DNA from: Nicotiana tabacum
Lineage: Eukaryota; Streptophyta; Magnoliopsida; Solanales; Solanaceae
DNA length: 64,000 bases
Direction: 5' to 3'
Assembly (NCBI RefSeq): GCF_000715075.1
Contig: NC_134089.1
Location: 108,445,157-108,509,156 of the forward strand
Below, piece after piece: positions 44,989 through 57,590 of the stretch (the stretch's first letter is position 1; every line of letters begins with the position of its first letter). The notes below the pieces were generated by a model. It was not told the origin of the DNA. It was given only the letters and a program-made list of their open reading frames with translations, and searched no databases. The position numbers were made by a program, and so were the translations under genes.

Positions 44989-46960
44989 ATGGTCCATTCC
45001 AGAGGCAGAGGTGATACATCTAAAAGGAGGGCAGAACCCTCCCGAGACAGGGGTAAAGGAAAGACCAAGATACCCCTAGCAATGTAAAAGTCGATTGGCA
45101 AGTTAAGAGCCTCCATCAAAGTTGCGGATAGAGCAGCAAACCATTCGGACACTAGTGAATATGTATCTTCCCGGGAAGCTTCGGAAGGAGACTCTGTGCC
45201 AACATATGTCCCCACAAATTTCCCAGAAATAGTTCATTTAGTTGACGAACCTACCTTCCTTCTGAGTCGTTTGATGGCTCAGAGGAAAGTAGTGAGGCTA
45301 TGACACCATCTTCCTCACCTGCTACAACTTTGGCCTCACCAACTGCTCCTATCACTGTTGATGATGATGACGATGTCCAGGATGATGGGAAAGGGGGTGA
45401 CACCAATGTTGGGGGGTTGGCCAGGTCCAGAAAGCCTAAGGTATGGGCCGATAGATTTTTGAGCAAAATGGCATATCTAAAGTTCCGGGAATGGTGGCCC
45501 TAAAGGTCGATCACCCATGAGAGAGAGTTCATAGAGAGAGACCTTTTTACCCACAATCCAAATATCAAGAGGTAGTTTGAGGAGAGAAAAGGGTGGAAGT
45601 TCTTCACCAGCAAAGTTCCGAATTTTAATGAATACCTTGTCAAATAGTTCTATGCAAACGTTGCCTACATAAAAAAGGGCATCACTATGACAAAGGTCCA
45701 AAATTTGAAGATCTGGTTTGATGGGCACACGTTGAATGAATATGCCGGTTTCAAGGATGTGGAAGCCATGCAATACTTGGAGAAGCTGGCACTATATGAA
45801 TCAGCCTGTGGCGGAGATATTAGCCCCAAGGACAACACCGGCATGGCTCACAGTAGGATTCCTAATAGCTAGAAACACCCTCATCTTTGAAGCCAAAGGG
45901 TGGTCCACATTTGTATACAGCCGTCTAGACCCATGTCAGCACGATAATGTCCTCCAACTTACCCGATCAGTCTTGATAATCTCTATCATGGCAGGGTATC
46001 CTATCAATATAGGAAACATATACTATCACATCACAAAGTCAATTGGAAAGGAACAAAGATCCTACCCCTACCCAACTTCCTCACCATGTATTTTGAGGAC
46101 CTAGGAGTTGAGAAGAAGCATTATGACACAAAGGCAAAGCCCTTCTCCTGGTACAGCCTCCAAGGACTAGATAACCCTAAAGCAAAGGGTAAAGCTGCTA
46201 TCTCCACTGGATAGTCTAAAGAGCCTAGGGTAGTGGCCACCGGGTCAGAGCCTTCCACAACAGGGGGTCCTTCAACTACCATGCCTTCTCATTCATCTGG
46301 GCCATCCGTCACAATACCATTATCTGTGCCCTCATCTTCCACTTACCCTTAGACTTCACTGCGAGTTTCTCAAACTTTATCCAGCATTAATAACTGGATG
46401 TAGGCAGCTACATCAAAGTTGTGTGTTTTATCCATTGCAGTAGCAGCACAGTCACCCCCAACACAGCTTTAGGTACCTCCATCAACGGAGGATTCATTGA
46501 AGGAGCTTCTGAAAAACCAGAAGAAGCTCATGGACAACCAAAAGATGATCTTGAAGACTTTGGATGCACAGGGTAAGACCATCAAGGATTTGGGAAAGCA
46601 AATGATGAAGATAAAGAAGAGTCGGGCCTCAAAGGAGTCAGTGGAGTAGCTGAAGAAGGAGGTAGAGAGGTTTACTTTTGCTGGAGAGATCCTATTGGAT
46701 TTGCTCATGGAGGAGCAAGTCCCAGCAACAAAGGCAGCAGAGCATGAGACACCAGCAGCTGGCTAGTCTGAGGAGCCAGCTGCTACTACACATAGTGCTA
46801 AGGAGATAATCCAGATACTCTACAACACCGTGGTCCCCTAGTCATAGGATTTGGAGATACAGTTAGAGGACTCGGAAGGAGCTACTGATCCTATGCAGTC
46901 CGAGGACCCCACTCTTGTTCTAGACCCCATGCATACCACATGGGGATTTTTCTTTACTCT
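44989..46960 (+). pseudogene. Athila B ORF3, decayed
   Basis: Begins MVHSRGRGDTSKRRAEP at 44989 with TAA at about 45085-45087. Matches Athila C ORF3 in pieces: KVWADRFLSKMAYLKFREWW (45300-45503), then NPNIKR and KGWKFF, then LIISIMAGYPINIGNIYY (about 45966-46019). Later a lysine-rich coiled-coil stretch is seen near 46490-46680. At least six stops or frameshifts. Function unknown, no membrane segment seen. Confidence 0.7.
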
Positions 46961-48841
46961 CTAACCCTTTCCCTGATCTTATTTTGATATTAGTATTGAG
47001 GACAATGCTATCTCTTATTTGGGGAGGTGATCTATTTTGATTGGTGATGATTTGGTGACATTGGTATGTAATAACCATGATTCTATTTTTCTTTATCTTT
47101 ACTTCTCTTTATTTTTGCTTTTGGTATGTATATATTCGTTACTTTCATATTTTGGTATGTATATATTTTTACCATTTGATGTACATATTCATTTTCATTT
47201 ATGTAAAATATTCGCTTTACTTCAAGTTGTATATATTCATTTTGATTTTCGTAGTTTACTTCATAACTTCTTTCATAATTTTTATTCCTAGCTTCTTATT
47301 TCCTTTAGTAGTTTATTTTTAAGTTGTTAACTTCTTTTTACATTTTATGAGAACAATAAGCCTTTGGTTTTTGTTACGATTCTTTCCAAAAGTGGATGTT
47401 GGGTGAACCAGGTGGCTCTTCCCGACGATGGATGGAGTGAAAACCTTCTTAAGGGATTGAGTCTGTTTTTCTTTATGTTTTTGTGTAAATAGTAGTAATG
47501 AATAAAAGTGTCTCAAGCCGGCTTCACTTAGGCCTAACACATTTACCTTCGACTTTATGGTTAGAAACAAGTTGATTGGCAAAGAATAGTTCTAGTTGTG
47601 ACCTTTAGACTCTTGTGTTTACTAAACAATTATCGAGTGGCTTCTTGGAGCCATTTGTGATGCTCAATCTTAGCTAGGGTTGTTATGGGCCCTAGACTCT
47701 ATTCTCTTTAACAATCCAACAGCTTGTGAGGTGAGGTATTGAATTGCAAGTCCAAGTCTCGTGCCAATAAGTTTAGAACTTACCTTGAATATTTGTCTAG
47801 GCAAAATTCTAAGTGTAGCTCGACTTGAGAAATGATTATAGGCTCTCCTTGATCCAATTTTAAACTTGAAAGCATTTGTAACCTACCAATATGATATCCC
47901 TAGTCAACTCCTTTGAGCCGAAACCCTTTTTCTTTCAATAACCATGATACAAGCCTTTATTCATTCTATAATGACCCTCTTTTGGCATCCGATCTTTCCT
48001 TAGAATTCAAAATTGAAAAAAGCATAAGTTTGGGGGAGAGACGAGGAATGTGAAAGTGATAAAAGGTATAAAATGAAGAAAAGGGAAGGCAAAAGAAAAG
48101 AAAGAAAAGCCAAAAAGTCAAAAGAAAGTGAAAAAGATAGAAAAGTGAAGGGATTTAATGAAAGCAATGATGAAAGGCATGTAATGATTAGAAAAGTAGA
48201 AAAATGATCGTCATGAGCAAGAAAGAGTGAGTGTCTCTCTAGCTCCCCTAAGGAAGAATATAATGACTCAAAGAGCCAAGAAAGTGTGAGCCGAAATGAG
48301 AAAATGGAATGCTTAAGGAAAGATGAAACCATCATATGCCAATAAGTCCTACCTTAATCCAAAAGCCTTCATTACATTCCTGCAAAAGCCCTATATGATT
48401 TCGAGTTGAGTGAGCTTACATTAGTGGTGATTTACATAAGGGACAAGCTTATGGTTCTTAGAGCCGGACTTGTGACATTCCCTTGAGAGAGTTGAGTGTA
48501 CTTCTCCACAATTCTTGTTTTGAGTGCTACAATCTAAGGTGAGATTTGCTTATGGATATTAGAGGAGGAAAAGCTTGTGTTCCACAATGACATATGTAAT
48601 AGCGCGAGCTTCCTTGATGAATTCAGTCAACTCTTGATGCTCTAGTCTCGCATTAGAACAATGGTACTCAAAAGGTTTTGTGTTATTGATAATTTATTTG
48701 TGTTAAGGGTAATTGTTAGTCCCAATTGATGCGTGATTGATTCACCTTAGGGCAGATGAAATATCCTTCTGTTTTGTTTTCGTAGAGGTGGGAATTACCT
48801 TATTTGCTTGAGGGTAAGAAAACGCTTAAGTTTGGGGGAGT
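46961..48841 (+). other. Athila B 3' UTR and polypurine tract
   Basis: No gene. T-rich stretch 47040-47340, internal PPT-like AAGTTTGGGGGAGAG at 48026-48040, purine-rich tract 48040-48200, and terminal PPT AAGTTTGGGGGAG at 48828-48840. The layout mirrors 36311-38158. Confidence 0.75.
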
Positions 48842-51800
48842 TGATAAGTGGGGATTTTAACCATTATTTGCTTTTTTTTACTTGTGTTTTGGGCTTAAAA
48901 TGCATAAAGGTAATCCCAAAAACTGATGCAATATGCTTACTTGCAGGGATTGTTCACAATGAGCCAAAGTAGTCATGATCAACTCATAAAGGAGTCAAAA
49001 CTTGCACAAAGACCAAGATTGGGCCAAGAGCTGTGAAATGCGTACCGCGATAAAAAAATGTGGGTGTGAAAGTATCAACGCAGGTGTGGTCATAATTATG
49101 CGGTCCGCGAAATGGAGAATCAGAGAGGTTGTTTTCGGCCACAAGTATGAACAGGACCGCGTCAGAAAGAGGTAGCTGCAAAAGTACCACCGCGACCGTG
49201 ATTGGAATTCTGTGGACCGTGGGCAAAAGTGAGAAGGGTGGTCTGATTTTAAATTATGCAGCCACGGAAGTCTCTTAAGAGAACGCATGGAAAGTACGTG
49301 ATATACGAAACAAGGTTCAACCCAAACCCAGATGTGAAGAAATGTAGACCGCGATCAGAATTACACGGCCGCGATAAAAATTACGCGACTGCGAAACCTC
49401 TGCAAGGGTATTTTCGTCTGAAAAGTTTAGCTTAGTTAAATAGATATTTTTGATATTTTTAGGTTATGTTTTGTTTTTGTTTAGCACGTGAGATGGCTGG
49501 ATTTTCTGTTTTGGGCAATTTTGTATTAGATTCATCTTTTAACATTAACTTTTCATCTTTTAATCTAGTATTATGGATTTTATCTTTAGTTTATCTTTGA
49601 TTTCTGCAATTTCTATGAGTAGCTAAACCCATAGTATTGCACCTCATATTTTCATACGTGAAAGTACGCCATAAAATATTGATGAGAGCTCAGTAATAAG
49701 AAGTTATATCCCACATTTTTCGTACGTTAAAGTTTCATCGTAAGTTAATCGACATAAGATCGGGAATGGGATTATTTGGAAATTATAAGCATTATGCTAT
49801 TTCAAACAAGTGATGAATAAATTCGTGAAGATGAGAGGGTATGCAAATTGAAGAAAATAAATGTTCGTCGAAGTTTGATATTTTGGGATAAAACACGGCT
49901 CGAGCTAAAATACCCGCTGCTTATGAACTAGTATCATATAAGGTACCACATGACCATGACAGTAAGGTGTATAAGGTGTGTTAAAAGTGAGTAGTATTCT
50001 AGGTAATTTGAGATAATTCTTAATTATATGGATAATTAATTAATTATGAAGATAATTATAATATTAAGTAGATAAGTATCTTTTGGGGGTTTCCAAATGG
50101 CATAAACTAAGCCAAAGTGGCAAAATACATAAAATGAGTCATAAGGCAAAAAGGGTTATCTTGTTTAAACGTAAAGCTACATGGTCTATCTATTAGTAAG
50201 TATAGAACTTTTCTAAGACTAAGTGAAATAACATTCCTATATTATTAAGAGAGAAATAACAATGAGCCAACGTGAAGTTTCTATGAAATCTTACAAGATC
50301 CAACGTGAATGTTAATTCAAAGAAAGTCTGGTACAATCTTTCTCAAGAATATCATACAAATTTTTCCCTACATCGATCCGCCCTTACATGTTTTCGCAGA
50401 AGAGAATCGATTCAGGTATGTTAAGGCTAAGCTATTCCTTCATTTTGGCATTATCTCGTAATTACACGAGTTTGATAATAAGGCATAAAGAAAAATTCAT
50501 ATCCCGGAATTTACGCATATTTTCCTAGTCTTGTAAGTTACAATATTCTCCTTATCAGGACTTCATATTCAATTGAGTATTTTCTCCTTTCAGTCAAGAG
50601 AGAAGAGAGTTTATATATACAGTATTAAAGTATTTTCATTACCATCGAGCTATAATCAATGGGCAGACCCCTATTGGGCAACCTCTAATCAGATGGTAAG
50701 ATATATACCGAGCCTAATGTGGTCGAGCGCCTATGAGCGAGCTTAGCTGGCCGAGATACAGAGCCTAGTATGGCCGAGCGCCTATGAGCGAGCCTACTAT
50801 GGCAGATTAATTATATATATATATATACCGATCCTTATAGGGCCGGATGACTATTTTATTTACTATATTGAGAGAGTTAAGTTAGTATCAACAGGTGAGC
50901 ATATCTTTAGATTATCTTTGACTCCTAGCTAATTTCAGTTATTATATTATCAATTTAGTTTCAGCTTTCAGTATATTGCCTTACATACTCGGTACATTAT
51001 TTTATACTAATGTCCCTTTTCTGGGGGCACTGCATTTCATGCATGCAGGCTTAGATAGATAGAGGGGTAGACCTACTCATTAGGTGTTGCCCGAGTTCAG
51101 CTTGATCAGTAAGCTAAATGCCCTTCAGAGTTGCTGGGTCTAGAGCTTTATGTACATCTTGTGTGTGTGTGTATATATATATTCATGTTATGAGTAGGTT
51201 GAGGCCCTGTTTCAATCATCGTATATCCATCAGTAGAGGTTTGTAGACATGTCATGCCAGTAAGTGCAGTATGTACGCCTTGTATGTATATTTTGATTGG
51301 TTGCCATCTGTAAGTAGATATGACGGTCTTGTCGGCCCAGCTTTATATTGATGTTTAGTCAGCGTTTGCAAATTGTCTTACAATGTGGTCCATGGCCAAA
51401 GTATGACATTATATGTTCAGAGTCCCTTAGTCGCAAGTTGGTACGTAAGGATAGGTGAGGCACGGGGTGTTGGTCTCGCCCCTCAGGTTCGGGGCATGAC
51501 ACATAGCTAGGGTTGTGACCCAACCCTAGTGTGGGTATTTGTTGGGTCTTGAATTTTAGGGCTTGAATGTGTATGAGTTAGTGATATTTAACCTAGTTCT
51601 TGCTAGAACTATTGAATTAGTGGTTGCAAACACTGATTTATGCCTTTATGACTTAGTATTTACTTGAGAAAGAAGGACTAATTCTAGGAAAACTAGGCTA
51701 ACAAGGAATTGGGGTGAACTCAAGAAATTGATAGCCCCAATTAAAGGGTTAAACTTAGAGATAGTAATACCCGACTTGAGCTACAATCACTAGAATTGCA

Positions 51801-52218
51801 TGAATACAAAAAACTAAATTGGGCAAAATCACTCAAACTACCGAGAGGTATAGAGTGAGTACCCAGGCGTGACAGCTATATTACGACCCCAATTAATCAC
51901 ATGATTGTCCTAGATTTTTGCTACCTGTTAGATATCCACCTAGGTAGAAGTCACTACTCTAGTCCCGTTAAACCTTTGAAAATCAACAACAAAAGCATTG
52001 TACTTAGTTTCAAATATTGCATGCTATAGAATAGAAGTAGAAGTAGATAACAAACCAACAATTTGTGGAAGTATAATTAAGAGCAAAACACGCATCTAGA
52101 CTTAGATATAAACCTAACTCCAAACAAATTAACTCCCCGTGAATTTGATCCCTACCTAGTTGGGTAAAACTGCATCAACTATCCTTGCTACTCAATAGTG
52201 CAGGCTTGGACCCGATCA
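48842..52218 (+). repeat. Athila B 3' LTR, split by a solo LTR
   Basis: Starts TGATAAGTGGGG, ends CCCGATCA; 3377 bp including a 1867-bp solo LTR and its duplicated CATAG. The CG-rich array (about 49038-49400) is shorter than in the 5' LTR. Confidence 0.9.
49635..51501 (+). mobile_element. Solo LTR, chromovirus-like (probably Tekay/Del)
   Basis: Flanked by CATAG at 49630-49634 and 51502-51506, a perfect 5-bp target duplication. The 3' end GGTTCGGGGCATGACA has the usual CA; the 5' end reads TATTGCACC, so the first TG has probably become TA. No internal domain remains, as after recombination between two LTRs. Contains two ~56-bp repeats with GAGCGCCTATGAGCGAG (about 50705-50800) and AT and GT microsatellites (50814-50827, 51161-51182). 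Family from general resemblance only. Confidence 0.8.
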
Positions 52219-52223
52219 ATGGA
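52219..52223 (+). other. Target site duplication of Athila B, right (ATGGA)
   Basis: Partner of ATGAA at 639-643. Confidence 0.7.
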
Positions 52224-52440
52224 CACATAATGGTACTCTAATAATAGATGGCCTAAAAAGAACTAAAAAATCTACAAATTAAACTAACACAAAAAGTTAA
52301 CATGAAATTGAAGCATACTAGATAGAGAGAGTGTAATGAGTGACTAATCGAGGTGGCTGTGTGTGTGGACAGTTGAAATCTCCAAGAAATTTACAGAGCA
52401 AAAATGTTTTATTCAGAGAAGGAAAAATGTTCAATGAACC

Positions 52441-52700
52441 TATTTATACAAACATTTTGAGAAGGGAAAGAAAGGTGAGCGCGGTCGCACATTTTCATGT
52501 GCGGTCCGTACATTTTCAGGTGCAAAGGCAGATTTCACATGCAGTCGCATATCGACCTCCACACTGACAAGCTTAAACTTCAGAGAGTTGGTATGTTTGA
52601 CATTTCAAATGTGCGGTCCACAATAGAAATATGCAGCCGCAATGCTCTTCTATTATGGCACATAAAAATGTGCGGCCTGCACAAGTAAAGTGTGGTCCGC
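52441..52700 (-). promoter_or_regulatory. Internal promoter-like module of Athila A ORF3
   Basis: On the minus strand about seven CG-rich near-palindromes (about 52700-52480, such as GCGGACCGCAC-type variants) are followed by TGTATAAATAGG with TATA at 52450-52441. The leader then runs to the B insertion. Confidence 0.55.
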
Positions 52701-52826
52701 TTATTTTTGAACACTTAGCCATATTTTGTCCACCTTTCTTGTAAGTCACACTCATCCCTGTAGTACACTTCAAATCAAGTTAGAACGCAAATAACACCTC
52801 ACTACATAATAAAAAAGAAAAGAACA

Positions 52827-52875
52827 TGGGTTGCCTCCAAAGAAGAGCCTAATTTAAAGTCGCGGCATGAAGCAA
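52827..52875 (-). other. Conserved post-pol block, Athila A
   Basis: Minus strand: TTTAAATTAGG, then CTTTGGAGGCAACCCA (one stem mismatch against Athila B and C). Confidence 0.55.
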
Positions 52876-52879
52876 AATA

Positions 52880-54020
52880 CCCTGAAGTGAAATGAATGAC
52901 CACCACCATGTGGTTGTCTCCAAACTTTCCCAAGTAGTGCTTCACCCAGTGACCATTGACTAAGAATATTTCATTATTTTTGTTCTACAAGTCCGATGCA
53001 TCAAAAGGTGTCACACCAACATTTTCAAAAAGACCACTCCACTTGGATTTTAGCTTCCCCGAAAACATCCGCAACCTTGAGTTAAACAACAATACAAGAT
53101 TGCCCACCTTGAACTCTTTATTCAAAATGTATTTGTACTGAAGATATTTATCTTTTCTTTGTACAAGGACGAACTCGCATAAGCATGGTACCAGAACTCA
53201 TCCAACTCATTTAAATGTGCAACCCTCAAGTTAGCAGCTACATCCCAATCAAGATTTAACTTCTTTAGAGCCCACATTGCCTTGTCCTCTAGTTCCATCG
53301 GAAGATGAAAAGCTTTTTCGAACACTAACCGGTATGGAGACATTCCGATAGGTGTTTTGTAAGCCATCCGATAAGCCCATAATGCATCATCAAGCTTCTT
53401 GGACCAATCCGTCTGATAAGCATTCATCGTTTTGGACAAAATACTCTTTATCTCCCGGTTGGAGACTTCCACTTGCCCACTAGCTTGTGGATGATAGGGA
53501 GTCGTAACTTTGTGAGTAATTCCATACTTCCTAAGTAAAGTTTCAAAAGCCTTATTGCAAAAATATGCCCCCTCCCATCGCTTATAATTGCACGTGGAGC
53601 ACCAAACCTTGTGAAAATATTCTTCTTCAAGAAAGCCACTACACTTCTCGCCTAATTGTTGGGTAAAGCGACAGCCTTAACCCATTTGGACACATAATCC
53701 ACTGTGACCAAGATGTAGGTGTTTCCACAAAAACTCACTAAAGGGACCATGAAGTCAACGCCCTACACGTCGGAAATATCAATCTCCAAAATGGTTGTGA
53801 GAGGCATTTCATATTTTTAGATTCCGCCGGCCCGTTGACATTCATCACATCTCTTCACTAACTCACTATCATATTTGTAAAGAGTAGGCCAATAGAGACC
53901 ACAACTACGCATTTTGGCCGTCATTTTTACTCCGCCATGATGACCACCATATGGAGAAGAATGACAAGCCCCAAGAATATCACATTGCTCTTCTTCTGGA
54001 ACCCATCTCCTAATCACCAC
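52880..54020 (-). pseudogene. pol: Athila A integrase
   Basis: Minus-strand pieces: 54020-53817 (zinc site: [17 protein letters not shown]), 53639-53448 ([14 protein letters not shown], second Asp kept) and 53472-53122 ([11 protein letters not shown] with the Glu kept; [16 protein letters not shown]). The C-terminus with a GPF-like motif is around 53040. Separate frames and several stops. Catalytic residues survive but the gene is broken. Confidence 0.85.
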
Positions 54021-55660
54021 ATCCGTAAAAATCCGGAAAAGGTATGGCTCATACCAATAATAATCAAGACAATCTCATTTGAGCTTTTTCCTTTGGCTTG
54101 AACAGAACTCATTCGGAATGATTCCGCACACAAGAGAATTTGCTAAGTCCGCGAACCATGGAACCTCTTTCATTTTGAAATTTCCAAGAGTTTCTCATCG
54201 GGAAGGAGTCATTGATTTCAAGGCCATCATGAGGCCTCCCCTCCTCCTCCAAGTGAATCAAGTGGTCTGCCACTTGGTTTTCACTACCTTTCCTATTTTG
54301 GATGTCAATATCCAATTCTTGTAATAAGAGCACCCATCTCATCAACCGAGCTTTGGAGTCATTTTTGCTCATAAGATAACGAACTGCCGCACGATCCATG
54401 TGGACAATAACTTTTGCACCCATCAAGTACGGGCGGAGCTTCTCAATCGCAAACACAATAGCAAGGAGATCTTTCTCTATAATGGTGTAATTGACTTGCG
54501 AATTATTCATGGTGTTACTAGCATAGTAGACCGGATGGAAAATCTTGTTGATGCATTACCCCAAAATAGCCCCAACCGCTACGTCACTTACATGACACAT
54601 GAGTTCAAAAGGCACACTCCAATTTGGAGCGGTGATGATGGGAGTGGTTGACTGGAGATTTCAATAATTCAAAAGCTCTCATGTCATTGAAATTAAATTT
54701 TTCATTTTCTCAAGAATCTTGCATAACTGGTTCACCACCTTAGTAAAATATTTGATGAAGAGTCGGTAAAAACCGGCCTAAGAAACTCCGCACAACCTTC
54801 AGCGAAGTAGGGATGGAAGCTTAGAAATGACCTCAATCTTTGCCTTGTCATTTTCAATTCTATTCCTTGAGATTTTGTGTCCAAGGGCAATACCTTCCTC
54901 GACCATGAAATGACATTTCTCCCAATTGAGCACAAAATTTGTTTCTTAACATCAAGCCAACACTTTGTCCAAATTTGCAAGACAATCATCAAAAGAATCT
55001 CCAACCACCGAGAAGTAATCCATGAAAACTTCAAGTCAGTCCTCCACCATGTCCATAAAAATAGCCATCATACACCTTTGAAAAGTCACCGGTGCATTGC
55101 ACAATCAAAATGGCATCTGTTTGACAGCAAACGTACCATAGGGACATGTAAAGGTTATTTTACCTTGATATTACGGAGCAATGAGAATTTGGTTGTAGCC
55201 CGAGTACCCATTAAAAAAATAGAAAGCATGGCCGACTAATCTATCGGGCATTTGATCTAAGAAAGGAAGTGGAAAGTGATCCTTCCTTGTGCCTTTGTTG
55301 AGCTTGTGATAGTCCATACACACCCTCCAACCGGTCGCCGTTCTTGTAGGAATCAACTCATTCTTATCATTTGTGACCACTGTCATGCCCCCTTCTTTGG
55401 GACACATTGAACCAGAGAAGTCCATGAACTATCGGAGATAGGATAGACAACCCCGGCATCCAACCACTTGATAATCTCCTCCTTGGATAGGATAGACAAC
55501 CCCGGCATCCAACCACTTGATAATCTCCTGCTTGGAAACTTCTTGCATAGACTCATTGAGTCTCCTTTGATATTCAATAGATGGTTTTGCGCCATCCTCC
55601 AACTTGATCTTATTCATGCAAAAGGCGGGGCTTATCCCCCGACTATCCGCCAAAGTCTAC
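54021..55660 (-). pseudogene. pol: Athila A RT and RNase H, with a 49-bp tandem duplication
   Basis: RT pieces: 55653-55383 ([20 protein letters not shown]), 55425-55171 ([25 protein letters not shown]) and 55034-54732 (catalytic-site block, degenerate). RNase H: 54510-54109 ([35 protein letters not shown]). Within it GGATAGACAACCCCGGC occurs at 55441 and again at 55490: a 49-bp tandem duplication that shifts the frame. Confidence 0.8.
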
Positions 55661-56619
55661 CCAATAGACTTCTTTCTCATTTGTAGCACCGCCAATGTGG
55701 AATCTACCGGCACGTTAGTCAAATAAGAGAAAAGAATAACCGATAAAGTATAACAATGGCCAAGAAATTCATACCGATGATGTGGAGGAAATGGCTTCAA
55801 CTCCAAGGTAGGTGGCTCTTCAATCGAAGGCTTTGTAGGAGGATTCATCCTATTTTCAAGATCCAAGGACAATTTCCTAGGTGCATAGTTGTACAATCTC
55901 ATTTCTTGCAAAAAGTTCACTCTTTCCATGAAGCCATCCATCTCGTCATCATCAAAGTTGAGCAAGACGACTTCCAACATATCACCAACATTGATTGTAT
56001 TACTTGTATCATCAACAATGACATCGGTCACCAAGTCCACAAAATAACACACCTCATTGCTATTTGGTTACTGCATGGACTTACATACATGAAATATCAC
56101 TTTTTTATCTCCAACCCGGAAAGTGATTTATCCGACTTCAACATCACAAAGAGCCTTACCCGTAGCAAGAAAGGTCCCCCAAGAATAATTGGCACTTCAT
56201 AATCAACTTCTCAATCTAGAATGACAAAATCTGCCTGAAGAATGAATTATTAACCTGGACCAAAACATCTTCAATCACACGTAACGGATTTTTCATGGTA
56301 CGATCGTCCATTTGCAATCTCATTGAGGTGGGTCTTGGTTGCGCAATTCCCAAAGTCTTGAAAACCTAATAGGGCATCATATTTATACTTTCCCCAAGAT
56401 CACAAAGAGCTTTAGCAAACTCGGCACTTCCAATTGTATAAGGGATTGTGAAAGCACCAGGATTCATTGAATGCATAATTTCACTCACTTGATGAGTGAA
56501 TTTGATGATTTCAAAATTCATCGACCTCTTCTTGGCAAGTCTTTGAGGGTATGGAGTGAGGCTTAAGCAAGGTGCCTTAGAGCATCAACCTGATTTACTG
56601 TAGCGGCCTTCTTGATAAT
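55657..56619 (-). pseudogene. pro: Athila A aspartic protease
   Basis: Minus strand, about 56619 to 55657: [12 protein letters not shown] and LGASINMMPY-type segment near 56440-56360 in damaged frames, RLQMDDRTM near 56320-56300, then an open stretch 56052-55657 with the TNDVIVDDTSN to [16 protein letters not shown] linker into RT. Cut upstream by the Ogre-type solo LTR at 56620. Confidence 0.75.
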
Positions 56620-56983
56620 TGTCACACCTCCTTTTTCCGCCCCGCGAGGGGACAAGGGAGTTTTTCCAATTAAAGGACAATCGAAACGGGATTGGTTTAT
56701 TTATTTCAGAGTCGCCACTTGGGAGATTTAGGGTGTCCCAAGTCACCAATTTTAATCCCGAATCGAGGAAAAGAATGACTCCATATTACAGTCTGTGTAC
56801 CAGAAATCCAGATAAGGAATTCTGTTAACCCGGGAGAAGGTGTTAGGCATTCCCGAGTTCCGTGGTTCTAGCACGGTCGCTCAACTGTTATATTCGGCTT
56901 GATTATCTGATTTTATACAAATATGAACTTATGTGCAAAATTTAACTTTTAACCGCTTTTATCATTTACTGTTATTTTTATCA

Positions 56984-57590
56984 AGAATTGCAACATCGTG
57001 GAAACACATCTCGAACCACGTCACATCAATGCACCCGTGGTTGTTGGCGTATTTCAACTATGTTGAGATTTGGATTTGGGTCACATAAATGTGCACCCGA
57101 GTTTAAGAAAATTAAATTATTAAAGGCGTGGCTAAAGCGACTAGCGTATCATTTACTTTGGGTAGGGCCGTGGAATTTTGCTAAACGGTCCATCCCGAAG
57201 TCTAAGCAATGTTAAAGTAAATATTTAATGAGGGCCCCGCAATTTTGTATTTTTATTCGGCGAGGCTCATCTCATTCTTATTTTTTAAAAGGAATTTGCA
57301 ACGTCGTGGACATGCATCTCGAACCACGTCACAATCAATGTACCCGTGATCAGAGACACATTTCAACTCCGCTGAGATTTGGATTTGGGTCACATAAATG
57401 CGCACCCGAATTTAAGAAAGTAATTTAATTAAATCGCGTCTAAAGAGGCTAACGCGTTATTATCTTTGGGGAAGACAGTGAAATTCACTAAACAGTCCAT
57501 CCCAAATTCTAAGTATTTATTATGACTAATTATTGAGGGCCCCGCGATTTGCATTTTTATTTGGCGAGGCTCGTCTCATTGTCTTTAAAA
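56984..57590 (-). repeat. ~300-bp tandem duplication inside the solo LTR
   Basis: Two diverged units, about 56984-57290 and 57296-57590, each with CATCTCGAACCACGTCACA, GATTTGGATTTGGGTCACAT, a GTCCATCCC stretch and GAGGGCCCCGC followed by GGCGAGGCTC. The full-length Ogre LTRs have one unit. Confidence 0.75.

Larger units (their letters stand above)
644..52218 (+). mobile_element. Athila B, Ty3/gypsy retrotransposon split by three later insertions
   Basis: The element starts TGATAAGTGGGG and ends CCCGATCA. It has LTRs of 1536 bp (5') and about 1505 bp net (3', after removing a solo LTR), a tRNA-Asp-type PBS, gag, protease, RT, RNase H, integrase, ORF3 and a PPT in Athila order. Internal insertions are Ogre 3099-25141, Athila C 25883-39684 and a solo LTR 49635-51501. 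Without these and their target duplications it is about 13.85 kb, close to Athila C's 13.80 kb. Coding parts carry many stops, frameshifts and lost catalytic residues, more than in C, so it is older than C and inactive. Confidence 0.9.

Noticed and set aside
47037..47322. Hydrophobic ORFs in Athila B 3' UTR
   Set aside because: Product of a T-rich tract; not present as an ORF in the matching part of Athila C.
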